Assembly: GCF_001427665.1 (NCBI RefSeq)
Contig: NZ_LMHC01000021.1
Span: forward strand, 523,934 to 587,933
DNA: 64,000 nt
Reading direction: 5' to 3'
Origin: Caulobacter sp. Root655
Lineage (GTDB): Bacteria; Pseudomonadota; Alphaproteobacteria; Caulobacterales; Caulobacteraceae
Shown here one piece after another: positions 1 to 9,957 of the stretch. The position numbers were made by a program, and so were the translations under genes. The notes under the pieces are model-generated. The model saw only the letters and a program-made list of their open reading frames with translations, did no database searches and had not been told where the DNA came from. Each line of letters starts with the position of its first letter. Position 1 is the first letter of the stretch.

Positions 1-325
1 CGAACTCGCCGGCGTGGCCGCCCTCGACCTTGCCGCCCAGCACGTCGCACAACAGTTGCTGGCCGTAGCAGATGGCCAGCAGCGGCGCGCCATGGTCGAA
101 CAGCTTGCGGCCGATGCGGGGGCTGTCGGCCTCCAGCACGCTGGCCGGACCGCCCGAGAGGATGATCGCCGACGGGGCGTAGTCGTCGATGACGGCCTCG
201 GCCTTGTCGAATGGATGGATCTCGCAATAGACGCCGGCCTCGCGCACCCGGCGGGCGATCAACTGGGTCACCTGGCTGCCGAAATCGACGATCAGGACAC
301 GCTGGTGATGGGGTTCAGTGGTCAT
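1..325 (-). CDS. guaA: GMP synthase (glutamine-hydrolysing), N-terminal part
   Basis: This is the start of GMP synthase, which aminates XMP to GMP in the cytoplasm; the window edge cuts it after about 108 residues. The visible part is a class I glutamine amidotransferase domain: it opens with [20 protein letters not shown], continues through ILSGGPASV, and contains the nucleophile elbow AICYGQQLL with its catalytic Cys. The ATP pyrophosphatase and dimerisation domains lie outside the window. The ATG lies inside the end of the upstream secreted-protein gene (11-bp overlap), so translation is probably coupled. It shares the strand and neighbourhood of guaB, the preceding step in GMP synthesis. 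Confidence 0.95.
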   Translation of the reverse strand, partial: MTTEPHHQRVLIVDFGSQVTQLIARRVREAGVYCEIHPFDKAEAVIDDYAPSAIILSGGPASVLEADSPRIGRKLFDHGAPLLAICYGQQLLCDVLGGKVEGGHAGEF

Positions 326-788
326 CGAGGTGGACTTCCGGAAGCTTGGATGGCGTGGGCGGTGGAGGTGGCGGCAGGGGAACGCCGGTCGGCGGCGGGT
401 GGTCGGCGTCGACGGCCACCGAATACTGGACGGTCACGCCGTCGCCCAAGGGCGCCGACAAGAAAGCCCGGTCTAACGGGCCTGGATCGGTCTCGATCTG
501 GAGAGGCGAAACGCCGGCGGCCATCAGTTCGGCGACGACACGACCTATACGCCCCCCTGACAATTCCCGATCGGCCCCGCCGGTCGCCGCGACCAACAGG
601 CGGGGTTTGTAGCCGTTTACAGCCTTCGCCATGCTCGCGAAGTCGGGCGCGGAAGGGTTCGCGAATTCAGTCGTGCCTGGCTTGAAGCCGATGGAGCTCT
701 GATTGACGACAAACCGGTCTTCGGCGCAGGCGGGATCGGCGATCGCCAAGGCAAATGCAGCACTGGCGATCGCCGCGCCCAGTCTCAT
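315..788 (-). CDS. secreted protein with degenerate OmpA-like domain and proline-rich tail
   Basis: A 157-residue protein with an N-terminal signal peptide ([22 protein letters not shown]). The stretch around residues 30-110 follows the OmpA/MotB peptidoglycan-binding pattern loosely: an FKPGTTEF strand, then [24 protein letters not shown] in place of the usual GHTD...LS..RA..V...L...GV. The family's Asp is there, but the typical Asn and second Arg positions are blurred. The tail is rich in proline, with a run of PPPPPP near residue 140. I chose the ATG at 788 because it opens the signal peptide and overlaps the rsmB stop as ATGA; a longer reading only adds sequence that shadows rsmB. Role unknown; probably an envelope protein carried in the gua/rsmB operon. 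Confidence 0.75.
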   Translation of the reverse strand: MRLGAAIASAAFALAIADPACAEDRFVVNQSSIGFKPGTTEFANPSAPDFASMAKAVNGYKPRLLVAATGGADRELSGGRIGRVVAELMAAGVSPLQIETDPGPLDRAFLSAPLGDGVTVQYSVAVDADHPPPTGVPLPPPPPPTPSKLPEVHLDDH

Positions 789-2056
789 GCGCGCCGCTCC
801 AGCACCGCCGCGAAGAAGCCGTCCGTGCCGGCGCTCTTGGGCGTCAGGCGCAGATAGCCTTGCGGCGTGATGTGCTCCTGCACGCCATCGAGCGTGACAG
901 GCGTCGCGGCGAAACCGGGGTGGCGTTCGATGAAGGCCGCGACGCGGTCCTCGTTCTCCTCGACCAGCAGCGAGCAGGTCACATAGATCAGCCGACCGCC
1001 GACCTTCACGAAGTCGGCCGCGTCGGCCAGCACCGCGTCCTGTTCGATCTGGCGCTTGGCCAGTTGGTCGGGCGACAGGCGCCACTTGGCGTCGGGGTGA
1101 CGCCGCCAAGTGCCCGAGCCGGTGCAAGGGGCGTCGACGAACACCAGGTCCAGCTTGCCTTCCAGGCCCTTCAGCGGCTCGCCCTCGATCGGCGAGCGGA
1201 TCTGCAGGTTGCGCACCCCGGCACGCTGCGAGCGGCGAATGGTGTCGGCCAGGCGGCGGGCGTCGCTGTCGTGAGCGTAGATCTGGCCGCTGTTGCCCAT
1301 GGCGGCGGCGAGCGCGAGCGTCTTGCCCCCGCCCCCGGCGCAGAAGTCGAGCACCTGCTTGCCCTTGATCGGCCCGGCCGTGGCGGCGGCGATCTGAGAG
1401 CCGAGGTCCTGGACCTCGAACCAGCCCTTGGAGAAGGCCGGCACGGCCTCGACCGACGGGGTGCGGTCGGCGGCCTGGGGCGCGGCGATGCGGAAGGCGG
1501 CGTCCAGAACGCCGGCCGGCTCGGCGCCGATGGCGGCGACAGCCTTGCCGCCGCGCGGCACGTCGGTCTTCAGCAGGTTGATGCGCAGGTCGACCGGAGC
1601 GCGCTGCGACAGCGCCGCCATCTCGGCCGCCCTGCCCTCGCCCAGGGCGCGGCTCAGGAAGGGTTCGAGCCAGTCGGCGTAGTCGCCGGCGACGGGGGCC
1701 GGGGCGTCGGCAATCGAGCGCGGCGCGGCGATGCTGGACAGTTCCGCCTCGGTCAGCGCGCCGGGGCCATGCTCCTCGCCCGCGGCCTCGGCGATACGCT
1801 CGGCGGACCAGGCCCAGTCATGGGCCAGCACGCCCAGCACCACGCCCCGGGCGCTGTCGTCGCCCATCATCCAGCCCAGCGAACGCTTGCGGCGCAGGGC
1901 GTCCAGCGCCAGGCCCGACACGAAGGCCCGGTCCTTGGAGCCGGCGTAGCGGGCGCTCTCGCCCCAGCGTTTCAGCGCCATCCGTACAGGAAAATGGAGC
2001 GTCTCGATCTCGGTGAGAACCTCGATCGCCGCTGTCAGTCTGCCGCCGTCACGCAT
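785..2056 (-). CDS. rsmB: RsmB-family 16S rRNA (cytosine-C5) methyltransferase
   Basis: A 423-residue RsmB/NOP2-family enzyme, expected to methylate C967 of 16S rRNA with SAM. The N-terminal 130 residues form a NusB-like RNA-binding domain. The C-terminal Rossmann domain has motif I FCAGGGGKTLALAA, motif IV DAPCTGSGTWRRHPD and motif VI YVTCSLL; the motif VI Cys is the usual nucleophile and the motif IV Cys releases the product. Length matches E. coli RsmB (429). It lies 7 bp after the MAPEG gene and overlaps the next gene by ATGA, so it sits inside the guaB-guaA transcription unit. Substrate position is inferred from family only. Confidence 0.92.
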   Translation of the reverse strand: MRDGGRLTAAIEVLTEIETLHFPVRMALKRWGESARYAGSKDRAFVSGLALDALRRKRSLGWMMGDDSARGVVLGVLAHDWAWSAERIAEAAGEEHGPGALTEAELSSIAAPRSIADAPAPVAGDYADWLEPFLSRALGEGRAAEMAALSQRAPVDLRINLLKTDVPRGGKAVAAIGAEPAGVLDAAFRIAAPQAADRTPSVEAVPAFSKGWFEVQDLGSQIAAATAGPIKGKQVLDFCAGGGGKTLALAAAMGNSGQIYAHDSDARRLADTIRRSQRAGVRNLQIRSPIEGEPLKGLEGKLDLVFVDAPCTGSGTWRRHPDAKWRLSPDQLAKRQIEQDAVLADAADFVKVGGRLIYVTCSLLVEENEDRVAAFIERHPGFAATPVTLDGVQEHITPQGYLRLTPKSAGTDGFFAAVLERRA

Positions 2057-2063
2057 TTTGTTT

Positions 2064-2459
2064 TCAGATCACCAAGGCCGCCAGGATCAGGCCGAGGCCC
2101 ACCGTGGAAGCAAGCCAGACCAGCGAGCGGACAACCGGCACGCCGAGGGCATAAAGAAGGACATAGACCGCCCGCGCGCCAACATAGAGCGCGGCTCCGC
2201 AAGTCGTGAGCGTTCCGAGCCGTCCGCCCAGATAGGCGACCAGCACGGCGGCGGCGAAGAACGGGAAGGTCTCGCGGAAGTTGGCGAAGGCGCGCCCGAG
2301 GCGCCCCGCCATTCCCGTGAGCTCCACCGGCGTGTCGCGGGGGCCGACGTTCCACTTCAAGCCCCGCTGCGGCTGGGCGGCCGCGGCCGCCCAGAACAGG
2401 TGGACGAGGCCGAGGACCACCGCTGCGGCCAGCATCTGAAGCTCGAAGGCCATCCGCAC
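2064..2459 (-). CDS. MAPEG-family membrane protein
   Basis: A 131-residue integral membrane protein with about four hydrophobic segments. It fits the MAPEG family in length and in the central motif RAFANFRETFPFFAAAVL, where the Asn, Glu and Phe residues recur in bacterial members. MAPEG proteins include glutathione-dependent membrane enzymes, but small bacterial ones are mostly uncharacterised. It starts 3 bp after the guaB stop and ends 7 bp before rsmB, so it is the middle gene of a tight operon. No specific reaction can be assigned. Confidence 0.8.
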   Translation of the reverse strand: MRMAFELQMLAAAVVLGLVHLFWAAAAAQPQRGLKWNVGPRDTPVELTGMAGRLGRAFANFRETFPFFAAAVLVAYLGGRLGTLTTCGAALYVGARAVYVLLYALGVPVVRSLVWLASTVGLGLILAALVI

Positions 2460-2462
2460 GCG

Positions 2463-3956
<1,494 letters not shown>

Positions 3957-4050
3957 CTACGGGAGGCCGCCGTGTCGACCCGCTTGCCGCATAAATGGGG
4001 ATGATCCCGCCTCGCGCGATGCGAGGCGAGCCTGTCGGAAGCTCTTCGTG

Positions 4051-4758
4051 CTACCGCCCCTTGAACCCCGTCGCCACCAGGAAGACCTCTGAGCTGTCGC
4101 TGCGGCTGGCCTTGGGCTTGAAGTGGACGACCTTGGTGAAGTGTTTCTTGAGTTGGGCGATCACCTCGGCGGTCTCGCCGCCCTGGAAGGCCTTGGCCAC
4201 GAAGGCGCCGCCGGGCTTGAGCACCTCGATGGCGAACTCCGCGCCGATCTCGATCAGGCCGACGATCCGCAGGTGGTCGGTCTCGCGATGGCCGACGGTG
4301 TTGGGGGCCATGTCCGACATGACGAGGTCCGGCGCGCCGCCCAGCAGCTCTAGCATCTTCGGCGGGCAGGCCGGGTCGGTGAAGTCCATCTCCAGGATGT
4401 GGGCCGGCGCGACGGGATCGACCGGCAACAGGTCGACGCCGACGATGTCGGTCACCCCGCGTTCGGTGGCGATCTGCAGCCAACCGCCGGGCGCGCAGCC
4501 CAGGTCGATGACCCGAGCGCCCTTCTTGAAGAAATGGTGCTTGTCGTCGATCTCGCTGATCTTGAAGGCCGCGCGGCTGCGATAGCCCAGGGCCCGGGCC
4601 TTGGCCGAGAACGGGTCGTTGATCTGCCGCTCCAGCCAGGCCTGCTGCGAGGGCGTGCGACCAAAGGCGGTCTTCAGGCGGGCCGGCTTGGCCCGGCCAC
4701 CGTCGTTGCCGCCGGCCGGCGGCTTGACCATGCGCTTGCGGGGGGGCTCGTCGTTCAT
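4051..4758 (-). CDS. rlmE: 23S rRNA (uridine-2'-O-)-methyltransferase RlmE (FtsJ/RrmJ)
   Basis: A 235-residue homologue of RlmE, which 2'-O-methylates U2552 in the A-loop of 23S rRNA late in 50S assembly. The SAM motif is VIDLGCAPGGWLQ. The K-D-K-E catalytic tetrad is complete: Lys66 (RSRAAFKI), Asp149 (MSDMAP), Lys189 (FVAKAFQGG) and Glu224 (SSEVFLVATG). It is longer than E. coli RlmE (209) because of a basic, glycine-rich N-terminal extension of about 30 residues. The start overlaps the stop of the upstream phosphatase gene as ATGA, implying translational coupling. Confidence 0.95.
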   Translation of the reverse strand: MNDEPPRKRMVKPPAGGNDGGRAKPARLKTAFGRTPSQQAWLERQINDPFSAKARALGYRSRAAFKISEIDDKHHFFKKGARVIDLGCAPGGWLQIATERGVTDIVGVDLLPVDPVAPAHILEMDFTDPACPPKMLELLGGAPDLVMSDMAPNTVGHRETDHLRIVGLIEIGAEFAIEVLKPGGAFVAKAFQGGETAEVIAQLKKHFTKVVHFKPKASRSDSSEVFLVATGFKGR

Positions 4759-5879
4759 GCGTTCACCGTCTCGGGCCTGGACCGGCCCGCGCCACCGCGC
4801 CGACGCCGGCGAGGCTTCTTCTGTTGATCGGACATCAGGGACATCAGAAGTCCCTCTCTAAGCCCCCGATCGGCCACACGCACGCGCGAACACGGCCAAA
4901 GCTCCTGAACGGCCTGAAGAATCGCCGCCCCGGCCAGCACCAGGTCGGCCCGATCGGCCCCGATGCACGGCTCCAGGGCCCGCTCCCTGGCGGTCAGGGT
5001 CAGCAGCCGATCAGCGGCCGCCTCGCATTCGTGGCGGTGCATCCAGAGGCCATCGACCACGTTGCGGTCGTAGCGCGGCAGGCCCAGGTGCAGGCCCGCC
5101 AGGCTGGTGATCGCGCCCGAGGTGCCGACCATGTGGGCCCGGCCGTTCTCGAACAGCTCGCGCATCGGCTCGGCGTGCGGGAAGGCCTCGATCCGCCCCT
5201 TGACCTCATCGACCATGGCCCGGAACCAGCCCTCCTCCACCCGTTCGCCCTCGGGGAAGCGCTCGGCCAGGGTGACCACGCCGATCGGGATCGACAGCCA
5301 GGCCTTGATCGGCAGCCGCCAGGCGGCGAACTGCCGGGGCTTGGAGTCCAGCCCGCCGCCCTTGAGGTCGACCCAGGACAGCTCGGTCGAACCACCGCCG
5401 ACATCGACCACCAGGGCCGCCTCGGCCTCGCGGTCGAACAGGCTCATGCACCCGGCGACCGACAGTTGGGCCTCTTCCTTCGGCGTGATGATCTGCAGCC
5501 GCAGTCCGGTCTCCTCGGCCACGCGACGCACGAAGTCGGGACCATTGGTCGCACCCCGGCAGGCCTGGGTGGCCACCGCCTTCACGCGCAGCACCTTGCG
5601 GCGGCGGATCTTCTCGGCGCAGACCTTCAGCGCGGCCATCGAGCGGGCCATGGCCTCGTCCGACAGGCGGCCGCTCTGCGACAGCCCCTCGCCCAGGCGC
5701 ACGATGCGGGAATAGGCCTCGACGACACGAAAGCCCCGCGGCGAAGGCGTCGCCACCAGCAGGCGGCAGTTGTTCGTACCCAGGTCGAGCGCCGCATAGC
5801 ACGACTGCTCGCCTGGCGGCCGGCGCCGGCCCGAGCCCTGAGGCTGAGGCGCGCCGGGCGCGCTCGGCGCCTCCGACAT
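4755..5879 (-). CDS. Ppx/GppA family phosphatase
   Basis: A 374-residue member of the ASKHA superfamily Ppx/GppA group, which hydrolyses inorganic polyphosphate and/or the gamma phosphate of pppGpp. The phosphate-1 motif is AALDLGTNNCRLLV, the phosphate-2 motif VVDVGGGSTELSWVD, and a later MVGTSGAITSLAGL closes the nucleotide site. It is the short single-module type without the C-terminal helical/HD domain of long Ppx enzymes. The first 25 residues are low-complexity and proline/glycine-rich. The ATG follows AGGTGG with 7-bp spacing. The coupling to rlmE is common in Alphaproteobacteria; which substrate is favoured cannot be read from sequence. Confidence 0.9.
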   Translation of the reverse strand: MSEAPSAPGAPQPQGSGRRRPPGEQSCYAALDLGTNNCRLLVATPSPRGFRVVEAYSRIVRLGEGLSQSGRLSDEAMARSMAALKVCAEKIRRRKVLRVKAVATQACRGATNGPDFVRRVAEETGLRLQIITPKEEAQLSVAGCMSLFDREAEAALVVDVGGGSTELSWVDLKGGGLDSKPRQFAAWRLPIKAWLSIPIGVVTLAERFPEGERVEEGWFRAMVDEVKGRIEAFPHAEPMRELFENGRAHMVGTSGAITSLAGLHLGLPRYDRNVVDGLWMHRHECEAAADRLLTLTARERALEPCIGADRADLVLAGAAILQAVQELWPCSRVRVADRGLREGLLMSLMSDQQKKPRRRRRGGAGRSRPETVNA

Positions 5880-6040
5880 GGTCTTTCCACCTTGTCTCGC
5901 AGGCGATTCATGCCGAACCGCCTCACTTCGGGAGCGAGCATAGCAACGAGATTCCCGCGCCGGAAGGCGTCGCCTTGTTATCCGGTCACGGAACTCTACG
6001 TTCAGGTTCTAGTCAGGAGACTCGGATTAGGCTGCTCGTC

Positions 6041-6370
6041 ATGAATTCGAGATTCGCCAAATTCGCGATCGGCCAGGTGGTCAAGCACCGGATCTTCCCC
6101 TTCCGGGGCGTGGTGTTCGACGTCGACCCCGTGTTCGCCAATACCGAGGAATGGTGGAACTCCATCCCCGAGGACATCCGGCCGACCAAGGACCAGCCGT
6201 TCTACCACCTGCTGGCCGAGAATGACGACAACACCTATGTCGCCTACGTCTCTGAGCAGAACCTGCTGGCCGACGAGACCGGCGAGCCGGTGGGCCATCC
6301 GCAGACGGCGGTGATCTTCGAGAGCTTCGACCACGGGGCCTACAAGCTTCGCCCCCGGATTTCGCACTAG
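6041..6370 (+). CDS. hspQ: heat shock protein HspQ
   Basis: A 109-residue HspQ-family protein (hemimethylated-DNA-binding / YccV fold). In enterobacteria HspQ destabilises a mutant DnaA and acts as a specificity enhancer for Lon. The fold signature FAIGQVVKHRIFPFRGVVFDVDPVF is at the N-terminus, followed by QPFYHLLAENDDNTYVAYVSEQNL. I chose the ATG at 6041 because the fold begins immediately after it. The AGGAGA 21 bp upstream is too far to be a good ribosome site, so a nearby alternative start is possible. It is transcribed away from the phosphatase gene; the 161-bp divergent gap must hold both promoters, but I see no convincing heat-shock promoter there. Confidence 0.9.
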   Translation: MNSRFAKFAIGQVVKHRIFPFRGVVFDVDPVFANTEEWWNSIPEDIRPTKDQPFYHLLAENDDNTYVAYVSEQNLLADETGEPVGHPQTAVIFESFDHGAYKLRPRISH

Positions 6371-6451
6371 ACGCAACGTCTCTCCGGGCGACTCGGCATA
6401 ACGCGCAAAATCCGAACGGAACTTGCAGCGAACCGGGCGTAACGTCATTCC

Positions 6452-7333
6452 ATGAGCGCAGATGGTTTCAGCGGCGGCCCGCCCCCCGGGGCGAGGCCGG
6501 ATTGGACGATCGATCAGGGCTGGGAGCACTACACCCAGGCCGAGCACGACGTCTGGATCACCCTTTACGAACGCCAGACCGCCCTGCTCCCGGGCCGGGC
6601 CTGCGACGCGTTCCTGCGCGGCCTCGACGCGCTCGACCTGCACCGTTCGGGCATTCCCGACTTCAAGCGGATCAACGAGGAACTCCAGCGCCTGACCGGC
6701 TGGAGCGTGGTGGCCGTGCCGGGTCTCGTGCCCGACGACGTGTTCTTCGACCACCTGGCCAACCGCCGCTTCCCGGCGGGCCAATTCATCCGCAAGCCGC
6801 ACGAACTGGATTATTTGCAGGAACCGGACGTCTTCCACGACGTCTTCGGCCACGTGCCGATGCTGACCGACCCGGTGTTCGCCGACTACATGCAGGCCTA
6901 TGGCCAGGGCGGCCAGCGGGCGCTGAGCCTGGGCCACCTGGCCAACCTGGCGCGCCTCTACTGGTACACGGTCGAGTTCGGCCTGATGGAGACCAAGGCG
7001 GGCCTGCGCATCTACGGGGCGGGCATCGTCTCGTCGCGCACCGAGTCGATCTTCGCCCTGGACGATCCTTCCCCTAACCGTCTGGGCTTCGACCTGGAGC
7101 GGGTGATGCGCACCCCCTACCGGATCGACGACTTCCAGCAGGTCTATTTCGTCATCCCGTCGATCCAGACCCTGCAGGAAGTCACCCTGCGCGACTTCGG
7201 CCCGCTGTACGACCGCCTGGCCGGCGCCGACGACCTCGGCATCGCCGAGATCACCGCCGCCGACCGGGTGATCACCGCCGGGACCCAGGCCTATGCGAAG
7301 GCCGGCGGGCGGCTGGCCACGGCGGCGGACTGA
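6452..7333 (+). CDS. phhA: phenylalanine 4-monooxygenase
   Basis: A 293-residue bacterial phenylalanine hydroxylase, converting phenylalanine to tyrosine with O2 and tetrahydropterin. The non-haem iron ligands are visible: His129 and His134 in FHDVFGHVPML and Glu175 in YWYTVEFGL. Length fits the single-domain bacterial enzyme (about 260-300) without the regulatory ACT domain of animals. No pterin recycling enzyme (phhB) or aromatic aminotransferase is next to it, so it stands alone here. Its last 43 bp overlap the convergent acyltransferase gene, so the two transcripts are complementary at their 3' ends. Confidence 0.95.
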   Translation: MSADGFSGGPPPGARPDWTIDQGWEHYTQAEHDVWITLYERQTALLPGRACDAFLRGLDALDLHRSGIPDFKRINEELQRLTGWSVVAVPGLVPDDVFFDHLANRRFPAGQFIRKPHELDYLQEPDVFHDVFGHVPMLTDPVFADYMQAYGQGGQRALSLGHLANLARLYWYTVEFGLMETKAGLRIYGAGIVSSRTESIFALDDPSPNRLGFDLERVMRTPYRIDDFQQVYFVIPSIQTLQEVTLRDFGPLYDRLAGADDLGIAEITAADRVITAGTQAYAKAGGRLATAAD

Positions 7334-8499
7334 CCCTTCAGGCCAAACAGCAACCGCACGCCGGGGATGCGTCGCACGATCTCGTAGGTCGCCAGGCAGC
7401 CGGCGAAGGTGAAGGCGATCAGGATCAAGGCCTCCAGCGGCTGCGGCAGGCCGAGCTTGGCCAGATGATGCGCCGCCACCACGATCAGGGTCTGGTGAAC
7501 CAGGTAGAACGGGAACACACCCAGGGTCAGGTAGCGCAGCGCCGGCCCGCCGCGGTTCAGATGCTTGGCGCCGAAACCCAGGATCGCGACGATGGCGCAC
7601 CAGGCGTCGGCCGGTTGCACGAAGCGCATGGCCAGCTTCAGCCCCGCCGACGGGATCGGCGTGTCGCCGCGATAGATGTAGACGAAGCTCGCCCAGGCGA
7701 CATAGGCGACGACCGCCAACCCAAGGGCCGGCCAGCGGACCGCGATCAGGCGCTGGCGCAGCGCCTCGGACTTGGCCAGGCCGAAACCCAGCAGGAAGGC
7801 GCTGAACGACACCGCATGCACATAGTGGTCGCCGATCAGGGCGTGGGTTTCGCCATAGCGCACATAGAGCGTGGCCCGCAGCAGTCCCAGGAACAGGATC
7901 GGCCACAGGATCAGGCCAAGGCCGCTCAACACGCGCTCCGCCGCGACCTGCAGATGCTCGCCCAGCCGTCGCCAGGCCAGCAACAGGCCGGCCAACGCCA
8001 GGGTGTAGACCAGCAGATAGGCCACGAACCACATGTGGTTATAGGTCGGGGTGATCAGGCAGCCCTGCGGCGAGCACCAATGGCCCGAGGCGGTGACATA
8101 TTTCAGCCAGAAGCCGTCAGCGGATCCCGACCAGCCCGGATGGGCGGCCGCGTACTCCACCACCTGATAGTAGGACTGCGGCGGCACGATCACGAACATG
8201 GCGAACAGCAGCGGCGGCAGCAGGCGCGCCACCCGCGCCCCGGTCAGATGACCCACCGTGACCTTGTCGGCCATGAACCGCGTCGCCGCGCCCGAGACCA
8301 GGAACAGCAGGGTCAGCCGCCAGGGATTGGTCAGCATCATCACCGGCTCGAGCGCCGGAACCGGATGAGGCGACTTCACATGCCAATCCCACGGCACGTA
8401 GAACATGCCGACGTGGTAGAGAATCAGCAGGAAGAACGCGCCGACCCTGATCCAGTCGAGGTCGTGGCGGCGGTCTGGCTTAGAGACGGTCGAGGTCAT
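7291..8499 (-). CDS. membrane acyltransferase, acyltransferase-3 family
   Basis: A 402-residue polytopic protein (about ten hydrophobic segments) of the acyltransferase-3 (OafA/OpgC-like) family, which moves acyl groups onto extracytoplasmic sugars or lipids. The N-terminus DLDWIRVGAFFLLILYHVGM contains the membrane-embedded His typical of these enzymes. I start it at 8499, just before the conserved block; a longer frame to 8577 adds only an unlikely leader. It is divergent from the LytTR regulator gene and may be its target, which is inference from position. The acceptor substrate cannot be predicted. Confidence 0.85.
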   Translation of the reverse strand: MTSTVSKPDRRHDLDWIRVGAFFLLILYHVGMFYVPWDWHVKSPHPVPALEPVMMLTNPWRLTLLFLVSGAATRFMADKVTVGHLTGARVARLLPPLLFAMFVIVPPQSYYQVVEYAAAHPGWSGSADGFWLKYVTASGHWCSPQGCLITPTYNHMWFVAYLLVYTLALAGLLLAWRRLGEHLQVAAERVLSGLGLILWPILFLGLLRATLYVRYGETHALIGDHYVHAVSFSAFLLGFGLAKSEALRQRLIAVRWPALGLAVVAYVAWASFVYIYRGDTPIPSAGLKLAMRFVQPADAWCAIVAILGFGAKHLNRGGPALRYLTLGVFPFYLVHQTLIVVAAHHLAKLGLPQPLEALILIAFTFAGCLATYEIVRRIPGVRLLFGLKGQSAAVASRPPAFA

Positions 8500-8589
8500 G
8501 AAAAGGCGTCCCACTTGAAAAAGGATGCAAAGGTCGTGACTCGCGCCACCATCACGGGCCAAGCGCCGGGGGATCAACGGGCGCCGACA

Positions 8590-8642
8590 GGGACGAGCGG
8601 AAAATCATTGGGGACCAGCGGCGCGCTTTTCGGGATGAGCGG
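8590..8642. repeat. three 11-bp direct repeats with 21-bp period
   Basis: GGGACGAGCGG (8590-8600), GGGACCAGCGG (8611-8621) and GGGATGAGCGG (8632-8642) begin exactly 21 bp apart. A weaker copy, GGGATCAACGG, is at 8570-8580. They lie between the acyltransferase and LytTR genes, and the last copy contains the proposed ATG of the regulator. LytTR proteins generally bind direct repeats on one DNA face, about two helical turns apart, so this could be an autoregulatory operator. The same period would also arise from a seven-codon repeat if the true start lies upstream. Confidence 0.5.
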
Positions 8643-9438
8643 CGAGGAGCGGCAAGGCGTCTGGCGCGCCTGGCTTCTCGGCGCCTGCCTGATTTCCTGC
8701 ATCTGCATCGTGAACGTCCTGACCATCCGGCATGACGCCCCGCGCCTGGGCACGCTGCCCCCCGCGATCTGGGAGGCCAGCAGCGCCCTGGTGACGATGA
8801 TGGTCTTCGCCCTTCCGGCGGCCGTGGCGCTATGGACGACCCGCACGTCTCCGCGCTGGTGGAAGGCCGCGCCGGTCCACATGGTCGCGGTCGTCACCTA
8901 TTCGGTGCTTCACGTGGCGGGCTTCGTGGCGCTGCGAAAGCTCGCCTACCTCGCGCTGCTGCACGAGCCCTACCAGTTTGGGCCGCTGTCCACCGAATTC
9001 CCGTACGAGTTCCGCAAGGACCTGATGGCCTACGGCCTGGCCTCGATCATCTACTATCTGTCTCTGCGGCAAAGCGGTCGGCAGGCGGCCGAGCTCGCCC
9101 GGTCCGCTTCCGCCATGATCCACTTCGACATCCGGGACGGCGCGCGTCTTGTCCGCGTCCCCATCAGCGAAATTCTCGCGGTGCGCTCGGCCGGCAACTA
9201 CGCCGAATTCCTGCTGGAGGATGGCCGCCGTCCCCTGATGCGCTCGTCGCTCGGCGCGCTCGAGACGCGGCTGGATGAGCACGGCTTCGTGCGAACCCAT
9301 CGCTCGTGGCTGGTCAACCCCGTCCGCGTGACCGGCCTGCGACCGGAGGGCTCCGGCGACTACGCGATCGAACTGGGCGAGGTCCAGGCGCCGCTGTCGC
9401 GACGATTCCCCCAGGCGCTGACGGCGTTGCGCGGCTAG
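8635..9438 (+). CDS. membrane-anchored LytTR-family transcriptional regulator
   Basis: A 267-residue regulator with an N-terminal membrane module and a C-terminal LytTR DNA-binding domain. Four hydrophobic segments fall near residues 11-31, 44-66, 80-101 and 129-143. The LytTR domain spans about 160-265, with VRVPISEILAVRSAGNYAEFLLEDG and the recognition part FVRTHRSWLVN. It has no receiver domain, so it is probably a one-component system that senses a membrane or envelope signal. The start is uncertain: the ATG has no clear ribosome site, and the frame is open further upstream through a repeat of seven codons. It is divergent from the acyltransferase gene and convergent with the GNAT gene. 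Confidence 0.85.
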   Translation: MSGEERQGVWRAWLLGACLISCICIVNVLTIRHDAPRLGTLPPAIWEASSALVTMMVFALPAAVALWTTRTSPRWWKAAPVHMVAVVTYSVLHVAGFVALRKLAYLALLHEPYQFGPLSTEFPYEFRKDLMAYGLASIIYYLSLRQSGRQAAELARSASAMIHFDIRDGARLVRVPISEILAVRSAGNYAEFLLEDGRRPLMRSSLGALETRLDEHGFVRTHRSWLVNPVRVTGLRPEGSGDYAIELGEVQAPLSRRFPQALTALRG

Positions 9439-9441
9439 CCC

Positions 9442-9954
9442 TCAGTCAAGCAACATCCCCATGACGATGTCGTCCTCCAGACGTCCATCGGGATGGCGGC
9501 CGCGCCCCGGCATCCGGCCCTCGATCCGAAAACCCAGACGCTCGTAAAGCCGCTGCGCGCCGAGATTGTCGGCGCCCGTCCACAGTTCGATCCGACCGAC
9601 GGGCGGCGCAGCCTGGCGGGCGCCGGCGATCAGGGCGCGGAACAAGGCGGAACCGACGCCGCGTCCCTGCCAGCCCGGATCGACGGCGACGGTCAACTCG
9701 GTCAGCACATGGGCGAACAGGGCCACCTTCATGCGCTCGACATGGATTTCGCCGCACAGCGCCCCATCCGAAGCGACCGCCACGAGGTTGAGGCCGCCGT
9801 CCGCGGCCGCCGCCATCGCGTGGGCGACATAGTCGGCCGTGATCTCCTCGGGTTGGCGGGCCAGGCCGCCCGGCGTCTCGGCCACCCGGCGGTGCAACGC
9901 CAGGATCGCCGCCGCGTCTCGCGCCGTGGCCGGACGGACGACGAACTGGTCCAT
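9442..9954 (-). CDS. GNAT family N-acetyltransferase
   Basis: A 170-residue GNAT enzyme. The acetyl-CoA pyrophosphate-binding motif is VDPGWQGRGVGSALFRAL, preceded by the beta-4 strand and followed by the typical GAQRLYERLGFRIEGRMPGR. The RLYERLGF...G pattern resembles small-molecule or ribosomal-protein acetyltransferases such as phosphinothricin/RimI types. It starts 3 bp after the astB stop and so ends the arginine-catabolic operon, suggesting a role acting on an arginine-related amine or intermediate. The substrate is unknown, and the operon link is inference. Confidence 0.85.
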   Translation of the reverse strand: MDQFVVRPATARDAAAILALHRRVAETPGGLARQPEEITADYVAHAMAAAADGGLNLVAVASDGALCGEIHVERMKVALFAHVLTELTVAVDPGWQGRGVGSALFRALIAGARQAAPPVGRIELWTGADNLGAQRLYERLGFRIEGRMPGRGRHPDGRLEDDIVMGMLLD

Positions 9955-9957
9955 GGC

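Noticed and set aside
6002..8032. A 676-residue open frame on the minus strand
   Set aside because: It crosses hspQ, phhA and the acyltransferase gene in a third frame and has no domain of its own.
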